Assembly: GCA_029785085.1 (NCBI GenBank)
Contig: JAFMAI010000004.1
Span: 1-64,000, forward strand
Reading direction: 5' to 3'
Length of the DNA: 64,000 nt
DNA from: Nitrososphaerota archaeon
Lineage (GTDB): Archaea; Thermoproteota; Nitrososphaeria; Nitrososphaerales; Gagatemarchaeaceae
Below, one piece after another: positions 1-8,291 of this stretch (positions are counted from its first letter, which is position 1; each line of letters starts with the position of its first letter). Both the position numbers and the translations under genes were made by a program. Under the pieces are notes generated by a model. That model was not told where the DNA came from, ran no database searches, and worked only from the letters and a program-made list of their open reading frames with translations.

Positions 1-207
1 GCTGACCCGCTCTTCCCCGTTTTCCTCGTAGTGCATCAGCTCTGCGCCAGGGGTGTCGAACGGCGTTGCGTTCTTGCTCTTCGCTACCTCCAACACCTTC
101 TCCTTGGGGACGAACAGGAACTCGGCCTGGGGGTCAACGAACCTCTTGATGACCCAGGGGCATGCGATCCTGTCCACTTTCGCCTTCTCTCTCGTTATCC
201 ACTTCAT
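1..207 (-). CDS. ChrB C-terminal-domain protein (chromate-resistance type), 3' end cut by window edge
   Basis: The gene reads leftwards from an ATG at 207 and runs off the window, giving 69 visible codons. The translation opens MKWITREKAKVDRIACPW and continues VIKRFVDPQAEFLFVP. This is the typical start of the ChrB C-terminal domain, whose relatives read KVDRIACPWLIRRFIDPEAEFLFVP. The family accompanies chromate-resistance genes and acts as a regulator or accessory protein; the biochemical role of the single-domain form is not settled. It is divergent from a PadR-type regulator, and two palindromes lie between the two starts, so PadR control is a reasonable inference. The C-terminal part and any chrA neighbour are outside the window. 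Confidence 0.8.
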   Translation of the reverse strand, partial: MKWITREKAKVDRIACPWVIKRFVDPQAEFLFVPKEKVLEVAKSKNATPFDTPGAELMHYEENGEERVS

Positions 208-247
208 AGTAGTTCTACTACGTAGGTAGATAATCTACTTATATAAA
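207..247. promoter_or_regulatory. Divergent promoter with two palindromes between chrB-like and PadR genes
   Basis: An inverted repeat TAGTAG-TT-CTACTA occupies 207-220 and a perfect odd palindrome GTAGAT-A-ATCTAC occupies 226-238. A TATA box (TTATATAA, 239-246) lies about 31 bases before the PadR ATG and about 35 bases before the chrB-like ATG on the other strand. The palindromes sit between the TATA box and the chrB-like start, where a bound repressor would block that gene. PadR binding is inferred from position. Confidence 0.65.
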
Positions 248-273
248 GGTTCGAGGGAGCATCGAAGTCAGGT

Positions 274-834
274 ATGTCAGGAGTATCGCCAAGAGGAATG
301 AAGGTAGGGGCCGTGTCGTTGTGGCTGCTTCTACTCCTAGCTGAGAGGCCTATGTACGGATATGAGATAATCAGGGAATTGGAGCAACGCTTCTCGGGCT
401 TCTGGAAGCCCAAGACGGGGACTATCTATCCCGCCTTGGAGAAGCTCGAAGGGAACAAGCTTGTCACGAGTAGGATAGAGTTCATGGAGGAGGTCCCCGA
501 CAGGAAGCACTACGCCTTAACTGACAAGGGAAGGGACGAGCTCACTCAGTCGATGACTTATTGGACAAGAATGACAGAGGTGCTGGAGAACTACCGTGAA
601 GTGCACGAGTCGATAGATAGGCATAAAGTGCAAGTCAGCAAGGACGAATTGGCAACAGTACTAACAAAGCTAGGCGCCTCTTTGCACGAAGGCGTTCTCG
701 AGGTGTCTGAACTGTTTCCGGGGAAGACTCCTTTGAAGATCAGACCTACCGAGCCCGTGACCTTCAAGTTCCTTTACGCCAAAGAAAACCACAAACTAGA
801 GATTCACATGGAAATTGAATGGTTCCCAAGATAG
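274..834 (+). CDS. PadR family transcriptional regulator
   Basis: This is a DNA-binding winged-helix repressor of the PadR family. The N-terminal domain (about residues 9-90) contains the family pattern: LLLLLAERPMYGYEIIRELE, then GTIYPALEKLEGNKLV and a wing ending HYALTDKGRDEL. The remaining 100 residues resemble the helical or ligand-sensing C-terminal region of larger PadR proteins, but I cannot name a ligand. The ATG at 274 fits the TATA box 31 bases upstream; a second ATG at 298 would also leave the complete HTH. The gene is divergent from the ChrB-type gene and probably controls it and itself through the intervening palindromes. The following 260 bases hold no recognisable gene. Confidence 0.85.
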   Translation: MSGVSPRGMKVGAVSLWLLLLLAERPMYGYEIIRELEQRFSGFWKPKTGTIYPALEKLEGNKLVTSRIEFMEEVPDRKHYALTDKGRDELTQSMTYWTRMTEVLENYREVHESIDRHKVQVSKDELATVLTKLGASLHEGVLEVSELFPGKTPLKIRPTEPVTFKFLYAKENHKLEIHMEIEWFPR

Positions 835-1094
835 AAGGAATTTCAGTCCACATATGTTCCCGGAAATCCCGGCGACCGCCCGCGTCAGGTCATCACGCTA
901 CATGCGCACGGAGTTGAATAGCAGAGGCGCGACAAAGAAGGGAAGTGATAGGGTTGGGGTATGCGCCAGCGGGGACATTGACAGGCAGGTGCCCGACGTT
1001 TACGTAAGTGCTTAGTCCCTATCCCAAAAATTGAACTTGATAGCCAAGCCCACTGATTTTATACAAAAGGAATGGATGCTAGCCGTCAGTCCCA

Positions 1095-1816
1095 TGATCG
1101 ATTACAATAGGATGGCATCCGAATATGCGAAAAATCGAGAGATTCATCCAAGAGTCTTCGAGTCTCTCACATCTCCGACGGGAAGATTGGGGGTTCTTCC
1201 AGCGTTCTTGAGGTTGGCTGCGGCACTGCGAATTACATAGGCCGACTCCACCAGCTGACCCACTGCCGGTCATACGGGATTGAACCCCTCACAGCGAATA
1301 CCATCCATTGCGGAAGAGAAATTTCCGTCGTTGGGCCTTTGGATAGGGAAGGCCGAGAAGCTTGGCTTCGAACCGGACTTGTTTGACCTGGTCTTCTCGG
1401 TGGACGTGATCCATCACATCACTGACAAGTTGTCACACTTCCGAGAAGCTTACCGGGCACTGAAGCCAGGTGGAAGGGTTTGCACGGTGACCGATTCTGA
1501 ATGGATAATTCGTAACCGTCAGCCGTTGTCTGTTTACTTCCCAGAGACAGTTGCGGCGGAGCTGACGAGGTACCCATCGATCAGCCAGATAACAGGCCTG
1601 ATGTAAGATGGTGGGTTTCACGAAATCAAGGATAAGATGGTCGAGTTTCCGTACGAGCTAACTGACGCGTCGGCTTACCGGAGCAAAGTGTTCTCCTCGC
1701 TTCAGCTGATCTCTGAGCAAGATTTCCAGAGAGGTTTGAAGCGGATGGAGGAACAGCTAGCCAAGGGGCCTATCTCTTGCATGTCGCGCTATTCCATTGT
1801 TTGGGGAAGCAAGTAA
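1095..1816 (+). pseudogene. SAM-dependent methyltransferase, broken by two frameshifts and a stop codon
   Basis: The pieces read in order as one class I methyltransferase. The N-terminus (MIDYNRMASEYAKNREIHP) begins at 1095. Motif I, VLEVGCGTANYIG, is in the next frame from about 1201. A third frame from about 1280 carries FDLVFSVDVIHHITD and REAYRALKPGGRVCTVTDSE. An in-frame TAA at 1604-1606 interrupts that frame, which continues unchanged as DGGFHEIKDKMVEFPYELTD to the normal end, IVWGSK, at 1816. Both frameshifts move in the same direction. A TATA-like TTTATACAA lies 30-38 bases before the ATG. Three independent lesions make sequencing error unlikely, so the gene is probably dead. Confidence 0.85.
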
Positions 1817-2382
1817 TGCGATTTTGGGATAGGCTCTTAGGCCCGCATCTGCAGGCCCGAGTCCAGGCCGGGGCATCCCTAGGCTCTATTTGGTAAAAGA
1901 AGTCCAACATGAGGCATCCATGGCGAGTGCAGGAAGATGGACGCCCACATTCCCCATCGCAGTACGCTTGTCGCGCCGGTCTCCGCCGCATCTTGGTCTA
2001 AGAAGTCAGTTCCGCCGAGTAATCGTCGGTGTAACCTTTGACGGCCTGTGTCTGGGATCTGTTGGTGGGACCGCTTGACACCCGAGCACGAGGTTGAGTG
2101 ATTCATGAGAATCGGACCAATTCCAGGCGTATATTGGGTTCGTTGCGCTTCCGTCGGGAAATGGCTAGTCCAAGCGTGAAGTAGAGCAGCCTCCAGCGCC
2201 GGAGAAGTTTGAAGAAGATCTATACGTCCACGTCCCTGCGCTTCGACGGCTGTTTCGAAGGGCCAAGTCACAATCTGTCTTGGCACAACCTAGTCCAAGA
2301 CCGTTCGCCGCTTGGTCCCGCGCCTTGGACGGGAACCAGCTTGATAAGGCGCGCCAAACGGTCCGACCGCAGGCGCTTTTCT
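1817..2382. other. Intergenic stretch without recognisable gene
   Basis: About 565 bases between the dead methyltransferase and the cation-efflux gene. Open frames on both strands give proteins of biased composition without a recognisable family. A short ATG frame at 2105-2179 encodes 24 residues and has no supporting evidence. The frame of the downstream gene extends back to 2209, but that extension has no family similarity and is better read as leader DNA. Confidence 0.4.
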
Positions 2383-3156
2383 ATGGCCGTGATTACCACC
2401 GCCTGCCAGTCGTGCGGCTGCACAGGGAACTCCTGTGAGAGCTGTACCGTTTCGGACCAGTGCGCCAACTGCGCCGGCTGCTGCTGCCCTGCGGGCCACA
2501 GAGAATGGAGAATGGGGAGGCTCCGCCGGGCGCTCTCAATAGAGCTCATCAGCTCGGCCTGGATGGCGGTCGAAATCGCCGGCTCGATAGGCATAGGGAT
2601 CCTTTCACGGAGCCCCGCCCTGCTTGCGTTCGGGGGGGACAGCGTGGTCGAGCTCTTCTCCGCGTTCGTGGTGCTCAACCACCTCAGAGGGGACGTGGCG
2701 GGCTCGGCCGGGTTGGGAAGGAGGACAGCCCTGGCGACGACTCTGATGCTCTTCTGCCTGGCCCCTGCAATCGGATTAGGTACAGCCTACTCATACGCGT
2801 CTGGTCTCAGGCCAGAAGGCTCGTTGCTGGGTGTGGCCATAGCCGCGGGGGCGGTCTTGGTCATGCCGTACTTCTGGCTGGAGAAAAGAAGGATAGGGAA
2901 GGAGACGAGGTGCCTCCCGCTCTCGGTCGACGCTATCGAGTCAGCGACGTGCTTCTTCATGTCCCTGGCGCTCCTGGCGGGCCTCCTGGCGGAATACCTG
3001 TTCGGGTTATGGTGGGCTGACTACCTGGCCACAGCTGTGATCTTAGTCTTTGTGGGGAAGGAGGCTTTGGAGTCGTACATGGAAGTGCGAGAGGGCTCCG
3101 TGCGTGCTCAGAGCATCGGTCTGGCCGCTGCGCGGGGACCAGTCAAGCAGGGCTGA
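2383..3156 (+). CDS. Cation-efflux-like membrane protein with a Cys-rich N-terminal tail
   Basis: This is a 257-residue membrane protein resembling the transmembrane part of cation diffusion facilitators. After a basic stretch it has about six hydrophobic segments, and the family-like sequence FGGDSVVELFSAFVVLNHLRG places acidic residues where CDF proteins bind metal. The first 35 residues contain ten cysteines at positions 8, 11, 13, 18, 21, 27, 30, 33, 34 and 35, arranged as CxxC and CCC groups, which suggests a metal-binding tail. I chose the ATG at 2383 because this tail begins there. No long cytoplasmic C-terminal CDF domain follows. Heavy-metal export is inferred and the substrate is unknown. 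The gene ends 14 bases inside the convergent acetyltransferase gene. Confidence 0.7.
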   Translation: MAVITTACQSCGCTGNSCESCTVSDQCANCAGCCCPAGHREWRMGRLRRALSIELISSAWMAVEIAGSIGIGILSRSPALLAFGGDSVVELFSAFVVLNHLRGDVAGSAGLGRRTALATTLMLFCLAPAIGLGTAYSYASGLRPEGSLLGVAIAAGAVLVMPYFWLEKRRIGKETRCLPLSVDAIESATCFFMSLALLAGLLAEYLFGLWWADYLATAVILVFVGKEALESYMEVREGSVRAQSIGLAAARGPVKQG

Positions 3157-3737
3157 CCGTCCGTCGCATCAGAACGATGTCCCTGCCGAGGTGGGCCACA
3201 AGTTCGAAACCTTCGCTCTTGAACATCGGCACCGTCCCACGATGCAGCGCCACTCCTCCTTGTCGCAGTATGGGATGTGCCTCCACCTCTCCTCCTCCGC
3301 TCTTCCGGATCGAGTCGACCGCGGCGTGCAGCCCCGTTCTCGCCGCCCCCTGTCGGCGATGCCTCTTGTCGACGCAGAAGCAGGTGGTCCTCCACGATGT
3401 GCCGCCGCTGCGAGGGGCCTTGCTGTATCCCGGGCTACGGTCGACCCGGGGGAGCTCATCGCTGCGGCCGTACTGGCACCATCCCATCGCTTCGCCGTCC
3501 GCATAGACGATGACTCCGTGGGACTCCCCGCTTTCCACGAGGCGTTTCTTGTCCTGGAAGTTCTTTTCGTTCCTGCGCTTCGCGCTCCAGAGCTGCTCTT
3601 CCCGCGGTCGCGGCCCACGGCGGTGGAACCACATGCACTGGCAGCTGCTCCACTCGCCGGGCTTCCGGAAGAGCCCAAGTCCCCCATGTCTTCGGCGACA
3701 GCTCGTCGGTGGAGCAGCTCGGTCCCCCAGAGGGCAT
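3143..3737 (-). pseudogene. GNAT-family acetyltransferase, apparently frameshifted near its N-terminus
   Basis: The C-terminal three quarters read as a GNAT N-acetyltransferase: GVIVYADGEAMGWCQYGRSD, then WRTTCFCVDKRHRRQGAART with the acetyl-CoA-binding RxxxxA pattern, and finally GTVPMFKSEGFELVAHLG. The expected N-terminus, MPSGGPSCSTDELSPKTWG, starts at 3737 in another frame. It joins the main frame at a run of five C residues at 3681-3685, so one inserted or deleted base explains the break. The substrate is unknown. Because the lesion lies in a homopolymer it could also be a sequencing error, which would make this an intact gene of about 195 codons. The 3' end overlaps the convergent cation-efflux gene by 14 bases. 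Confidence 0.65.
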
Positions 3738-3873
3738 CGGATTTCATGCCGGTTGTGTCTATCCAAGCATTGGCTGCGGCCGGGCCGACCGACGTGAGGG
3801 GAGCCATCGCCTCACAGGGTGCCCGGCAGGGCCTTCGCCCCGTCGCCGAGGCGACGTACGCCCTAGGTTCAAA

Positions 3874-3892
3874 TCGCCCCGAATTTGGGCGA
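3874..3892 (+). promoter_or_regulatory. Hairpin just upstream of the helicase gene
   Basis: TCGCCC (3874-3879) pairs with GGGCGA (3887-3892) around a 7-base loop, 12 bases before the helicase ATG. It may be a leader hairpin or an operator. There is no T-run and no gene on this strand immediately upstream to terminate. Confidence 0.3.
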
Positions 3893-3904
3893 GCCTGAGG
3901 CGGC

Positions 3905-5752
3905 ATGAGCGAGTCTGGAGTGGACGACACCTTCGAGTCGATCGTCCCGGAAGAGGCGGAAGAGGGAGGCCAGCTGCCGCGGCCCAAGGCCGCGCCCGAC
4001 CTGCCAATCTACCCCATCCTAGACTCCATCGACTTCTCGGACCACTTTGTGCTCCTCGGAGACGTGGGGACGGGGAAGAGCACCGTGGTCCCAATACACG
4101 AGTTCGAGAAGTCGGGGAGAGAACGTCAGATCATCATCAGGGAGCCTTCGAGGGCCTCGTGCAACGCGCTCTACTACTCCCTCGAAGCGCTGCACCCGGA
4201 GGTCAAGGAGCATCTGGCGATCATAACCAAGGACACCAAGGTCAACGTCGAGGGTCAGGTCAAGATCGTGACCGACGGCGTACTCATCAGAATGCTCGCA
4301 GACCGGTCCGTCACAGGCTCCTCGATCTACTTTGACGAGAGCCACCAGATGACCTCCCAGCTTGAGCTTTGCATGTCCCTGGCGAAGAAAGGCAAACAGG
4401 AAGCGAAGAACCTGTTCAGGGTGATGAGTGCCACCATCGACCCGGGAGAGTTCCTCCGTTTTCTGGGTATCATGAAACTACACTCGGTCAGCGGCAGGAG
4501 GTACCCGGTGCGCGTTGAGGTAGAGCTCGTCCGCAACCTGGACGCCATGTTCGACACCCTGTCGAGGTATCTGTACGCGCAGCCCAAAGGCGAGTCCTGG
4601 CTGGTCTTCCTGCCCACGAGGCGGCTAGTCGAGAAGTACGCGGGGATCTACGGCGGGGTGTACATCCACGGGGGGCTGGAGGGGTCGGAGGTGAACAAAA
4701 TCCAGCGTAGGGCAGAGCAGGACAGGAACCTGAGGATCTTCGCCACCAACGTCATCGCCTCGTCCGTGAACATCTACGTGGACAACGCGCTGATATTCAA
4801 CGACGTCATCAGCAGCAAGGACAACCTCGGGCAGAAGACGCTCAAGTACGGCAAGCTGGACAACAACTCCCTCCTGCAGATGATGGGGAGGGTCGGACGG
4901 TTCAAGCCTGGGCGGGCAGTCATTCTCACCAGCACGCCTGTCCCCAAGAAAATCGACCCGGCCCCCGTCCACAAGGACCTGGAGACAGAAACCCCATTCG
5001 ACCTTGTCCTCCTGATGGCCAAGTACGGCCTCGACCTCTCAAGTCTAGAGTTCATGTCGAGAGTGAACCACAAAGAGGTAGGCTTCGCCGAAGGCTGGTT
5101 GAGGGACATCGGCGCCATAACGCTCAGCCCGCGCGGCATCACCAGGAAGGGCCTGCTGATGAGCGAAATCCCCTACGACCCAGACTTCGCGCACATGATC
5201 TCAGACGCGCTCCTTTCGGACGACTACGACATGGCGGGGTTCTTTCTGGCCTGCGGAGCCTTCGGGGATTCGCTCAACCACGCCTACAAGGTCGACTTCG
5301 AGCGCCCTGCCCGGCAGTTCCTCTACAGGATGGACAGGTCCAACGAGCTCAACGTCAAGGCGCATCTCCTGAAGGGGTACTCGGAAGACACAGACGGCTC
5401 GTTCAAAGCAAAGCTGACGGCCAACGGCATATTCTCCCGGTTTGTCGAAGAGGCTTGGAAGAACTACGGCGCGGCGAGGGACTCGCTGAACGACCTTCTG
5501 CTATCTTCAAAGGGAGGCCCTCTCCCACTGGAGGTGACTGTCGACTCAGAACCTGACCATCTCGAGTCGTACCTGACGAATTCCCTCTCCTTCGAAAGAT
5601 ACGATTTCCGCGAGAAGAAAGACTACGACCTGAGAGGCGTGCTAATCGAAGACCGGTTCTATGCGAGGAGCGTGACAGTCAACTTCCGGAAGATACTGTT
5701 CGACGTAGTCGCTCTGGGCCGTCATCGGCGCCGCCACAACAGACTCCGGTGA
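3905..5752 (+). CDS. DEAH-type superfamily 2 helicase
   Basis: This 615-residue protein carries the ordered motifs of DEAH/RHA helicases. Motif I is GDVGTGKST (residues about 52-60), motif II is DESH, motif III is SAT, and motif VI is QMMGRVGR. After the two RecA-like domains, LRDIGAITLSPRGITRKGLL and the residues after it match the winged-helix/HA2 layout of HrpA/HrpB-like enzymes. These proteins use NTP to move along or remodel RNA, or sometimes DNA; the real substrate here is unknown. The first 40 residues are acidic and probably disordered, and the last 20 are very basic. The protein is shorter than bacterial HrpA or HrpB and lacks the long HrpA C-terminal region. It stands alone with no operon partner on its strand. 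Confidence 0.85.
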   Translation: MSESGVDDTFESIVPEEAEEGGQLPRPKAAPDLPIYPILDSIDFSDHFVLLGDVGTGKSTVVPIHEFEKSGRERQIIIREPSRASCNALYYSLEALHPEVKEHLAIITKDTKVNVEGQVKIVTDGVLIRMLADRSVTGSSIYFDESHQMTSQLELCMSLAKKGKQEAKNLFRVMSATIDPGEFLRFLGIMKLHSVSGRRYPVRVEVELVRNLDAMFDTLSRYLYAQPKGESWLVFLPTRRLVEKYAGIYGGVYIHGGLEGSEVNKIQRRAEQDRNLRIFATNVIASSVNIYVDNALIFNDVISSKDNLGQKTLKYGKLDNNSLLQMMGRVGRFKPGRAVILTSTPVPKKIDPAPVHKDLETETPFDLVLLMAKYGLDLSSLEFMSRVNHKEVGFAEGWLRDIGAITLSPRGITRKGLLMSEIPYDPDFAHMISDALLSDDYDMAGFFLACGAFGDSLNHAYKVDFERPARQFLYRMDRSNELNVKAHLLKGYSEDTDGSFKAKLTANGIFSRFVEEAWKNYGAARDSLNDLLLSSKGGPLPLEVTVDSEPDHLESYLTNSLSFERYDFREKKDYDLRGVLIEDRFYARSVTVNFRKILFDVVALGRHRRRHNRLR

Positions 5753-6407
5753 GCCGATCACGCGTCAAAGCAGCGCCCGGTGGAAAGCGGCTCACGACGG
5801 GCCAACCTAGGGCCGGGTCACTTATGCGCCACTGCCTGTGAATTGCGGACTTTTTGCGATTTCTGACTCTTGTCAGCCCAGCCGCCTTGTGTTATCTATC
5901 TTTGCCGGACGCGGCAGGCGTTTCTTACAGCCCGCAGGACCAATCCGGTTGCCTCCTGAATATGGTCTCGGGTTAATGTTGGCGGTTCCTAGCACTTCAG
6001 ACGAACGAGTAAGACGTTCGGTTCTGACGCTGTGGTGTTCACCTCTGTCGAGGAGCCTTGGCCTTGTGGACCTCTCCTTGGGCTTTGGGAGGGAGAGGAG
6101 GCTGATGAACATCCGCGACTCGTCGTGCGTCCAGTTTAGCTTCATAAGGCTCTGAACGCCAAGAACCAGCGCTCACCCCGAAATACTGTTGACTGCCGTG
6201 TTGGTGCTTTGCGACAGAAATCAGATTTTTCGCCCGACCACACACTTCCTTCTTAATTCTCAAAGACATCTCGGTTGGCACAGCTCACGGGCATGCAACT
6301 GAATTTCGATAGCTTTATCGAAAGATTCGCTGTCTGTTATGATGCAGAAGCGCGAATTTTGTCGCAAAGCCTCGTGTTGGCGTGCGTTTATATATCATGG
6401 GAAAGAA
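5753..6407. other. Long non-coding stretch before the permease gene
   Basis: About 650 bases, more AT-rich than the flanking genes. Open frames at 5838-6155 (+) and 5873-6145 (-) overlap each other on opposite strands and match nothing I recognise. I looked for tRNA, SRP RNA and RNase P RNA signatures and saw none. The last part holds a TATA box, TTTATATAT (6387-6395), for the permease gene. Confidence 0.5.
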
Positions 6408-8114
6408 ATGATTGGACGAACAAACAGAGTGTCCCAAGCCACTGAAGCCACGAGTGACAAGAAGCTAAGGCGTGCGCTATCAACGACTGACCTTTTGATG
6501 CTGAGCCTGGGCGCGATTATAGGGTCCGGCTGGCTCTTCGCTGCTGCGGCCGCATCGATACTTGCGGGGCCCGCGGCAATCTTGTCGTGGATTATCGGCG
6601 GGTCGATAGTACTCGTCATAGCATTGGTGTACGCAGAGCTGGGCGGGATGATTCCAAGGTCCGGTGCCATCGTAAGGTACGGCGCATACTCCCATGGTAG
6701 CTTTGCAGGCTACATGTTTGGATGGGCTTATTTTCTTTCGGCAGTTTCCGTACCGCCCATCGAAGCTGAGGCTGTGATAACATATGCTGGGACGTACATC
6801 AACGGCCTGGTTTCACCCAGCGGGGTACTGACGGGAGAAGGAATCATTCTCGCGATGTTGTTGACCGCCATCTTCTTCGTCTTGAACTACATGGGAGTCA
6901 AGGTAATGGGGAAGGCGAACACTGGAATCACGTGGTGGAAACTGATAATCCCTGCGGGGACTGTGGTCATATTGTTCGTTGCCGGCTTTAACGCATCAAA
7001 CTTCTCGCTGGCCACTGGATTTATCCCATATGGCTGGCCCGCCGTCTTCTCTTCGGTTTCCCTTGCCGGGATAATCTTCTCATTCCTGGGTTTCAGACAA
7101 GCTCTGGATTACGGCGGCGAGGCCAAGACCCCGCAAAGATCCGTGCCCTTGGCCACGGTGCTCTCGGTCCTGATAGGCATGGCCATTTACGTTCTGTTGC
7201 AGGTCGTGTTCATCGGCCACGTCACCTGGCCCGCAGGGGTGACTCCGGGTGACTGGTCGTCTCTCTCTGGCCCGATAGTGACGGCCCCGTTCGCCACGGC
7301 CGCGTCTGCAGCCGGTTTGGTCGCGCTAACATACATCTTGTACGCGGACGCGTACGTCTCGCCCTCTGGCACCCTTAACGTCTACCTTGGGACGTCACAG
7401 AGAACCCTCTACGGACTTGCGACCCTGAAGATGCTACCGAAATCGCTGACAAAGATCCATGAGAGGTTTAGGATTCCTGTCCTTCCACTTGTGATATCGA
7501 CGCTCGTGGGGTTCATCTTCTTTGCGCCTTTCCCGAGCTGGTACAAGCTCGTGGGTTTCATATCTAGTTCGACGGTATTCACCTACATCGTAGGTGGCTC
7601 GGCGTTGACGACGCTTAGGAAGTATGCACCAGAACTCAAGAGGCCCTTCAAACTCGGCGGTGCGAGTGTGATGGCGCCCGCCTCCTTCGTCGGGGCGTCT
7701 CTCGTAGTCTACTGGTCAGGTTGGCCCGTCGTGGGCTACGTAGCTGCCGCAATATTCCTCGGCCTCTTGGTCTACGGTGTCTTGGCCGCGGCAAACAGGA
7801 AGGATACAATCAACATCTTCACAGGACAGGCTCTGAAAGCAGGGGCCTGGGTTCCGGTCTACATCGTGACGCTTGTTGTGCTGTCCTACCTGGGCGAGAC
7901 GGACTACGGGGGAATTGGAGTCCTCCAGTTTCCCATAGACTTCGTGGTCGTTATAATCGTCGGATTGATCTTCTACGTATGGTCAGTGAAGTCGGGCTAT
8001 AGGACAACTGACATAGAGCAGATGGCTACCCTCGGAACCCAGTTCGTGGCGAGCGAGCTTCCTGAAAGTTCCCCTGCGAGTCAGAAGAGCGAAAAACAAA
8101 AAGCCGAAAAGTGA
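6408..8114 (+). CDS. APC-family amino acid permease
   Basis: This is a polytopic membrane protein of about 568 residues with roughly twelve to fourteen hydrophobic segments. TM1 contains LGAIIGSGWLFAAAAAS, the glycine-rich substrate-binding bend of the amino acid-polyamine-organocation superfamily. A later segment, GIIFSFLGFRQALDYGGEAK, matches the conserved TM6 to loop region. It should import amino acids or amines using an ion gradient; specificity cannot be read from sequence. A TATA box at 6387-6395 suggests transcription starts near 6416. That puts the ATG at 6408 slightly upstream of the predicted start site and makes the in-frame GTG at 6429 a serious alternative. The C-terminus is a charged tail of Ser, Glu and Lys. 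Confidence 0.85.
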   Translation: MIGRTNRVSQATEATSDKKLRRALSTTDLLMLSLGAIIGSGWLFAAAAASILAGPAAILSWIIGGSIVLVIALVYAELGGMIPRSGAIVRYGAYSHGSFAGYMFGWAYFLSAVSVPPIEAEAVITYAGTYINGLVSPSGVLTGEGIILAMLLTAIFFVLNYMGVKVMGKANTGITWWKLIIPAGTVVILFVAGFNASNFSLATGFIPYGWPAVFSSVSLAGIIFSFLGFRQALDYGGEAKTPQRSVPLATVLSVLIGMAIYVLLQVVFIGHVTWPAGVTPGDWSSLSGPIVTAPFATAASAAGLVALTYILYADAYVSPSGTLNVYLGTSQRTLYGLATLKMLPKSLTKIHERFRIPVLPLVISTLVGFIFFAPFPSWYKLVGFISSSTVFTYIVGGSALTTLRKYAPELKRPFKLGGASVMAPASFVGASLVVYWSGWPVVGYVAAAIFLGLLVYGVLAAANRKDTINIFTGQALKAGAWVPVYIVTLVVLSYLGETDYGGIGVLQFPIDFVVVIIVGLIFYVWSVKSGYRTTDIEQMATLGTQFVASELPESSPASQKSEKQKAEK

Positions 8115-8136
8115 GAGGCCTCTTCGGCCTTCAGTT

Positions 8137-8274
8137 AGGTACAGCGTTAAGAGGTTCTTCGGCCGGCTGGAAGATTACATGAAGGTCGTGGTCAGGTATG
8201 AGCTGCTCCCGGATGCATTCCTGGGGCTGGTCAGGCTCGCCTGCGGCTTGACTCTACGAACGGTTCTGACATAG
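8137..8274 (+). mobile_element. Transposase remnant (C-terminal end, DDE type, IS5-like)
   Basis: In one open frame the DNA encodes RYSVKRFFGRLEDY followed by MKVVVRYELLPDAFLGLVRL and ACGL, then a stop at 8272-8274. This matches the C-terminal end of IS5/IS4-type DDE transposases, whose consensus is close to R-x-x-VERFFGRLK...RYE...FLG-x-x-x-LA. Only about 45 residues remain. I see no terminal inverted repeats or target duplication. It lies between the permease and a broken transporter gene, so an old insertion may have helped inactivate that gene. Confidence 0.65.
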
Positions 8275-8291
8275 GTTCTTTGTGAATCATT

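Noticed and set aside
3860-3892. Possible tRNA (GGTTCAAAT like a T loop)
   Set aside because: The bases flanking the loop do not pair as a T stem, and there is no acceptor or anticodon arm.
3169-3987. 272-codon open frame on the minus strand
   Set aside because: It overlaps the acetyltransferase frame and the helicase start; its product is low-complexity Ser/Arg/Gly sequence without family similarity.
5753-6338. Possible structural RNA or small gene
   Set aside because: No conserved SRP, RNase P, tRNA or riboswitch elements seen, and the open frames on both strands are unsupported.
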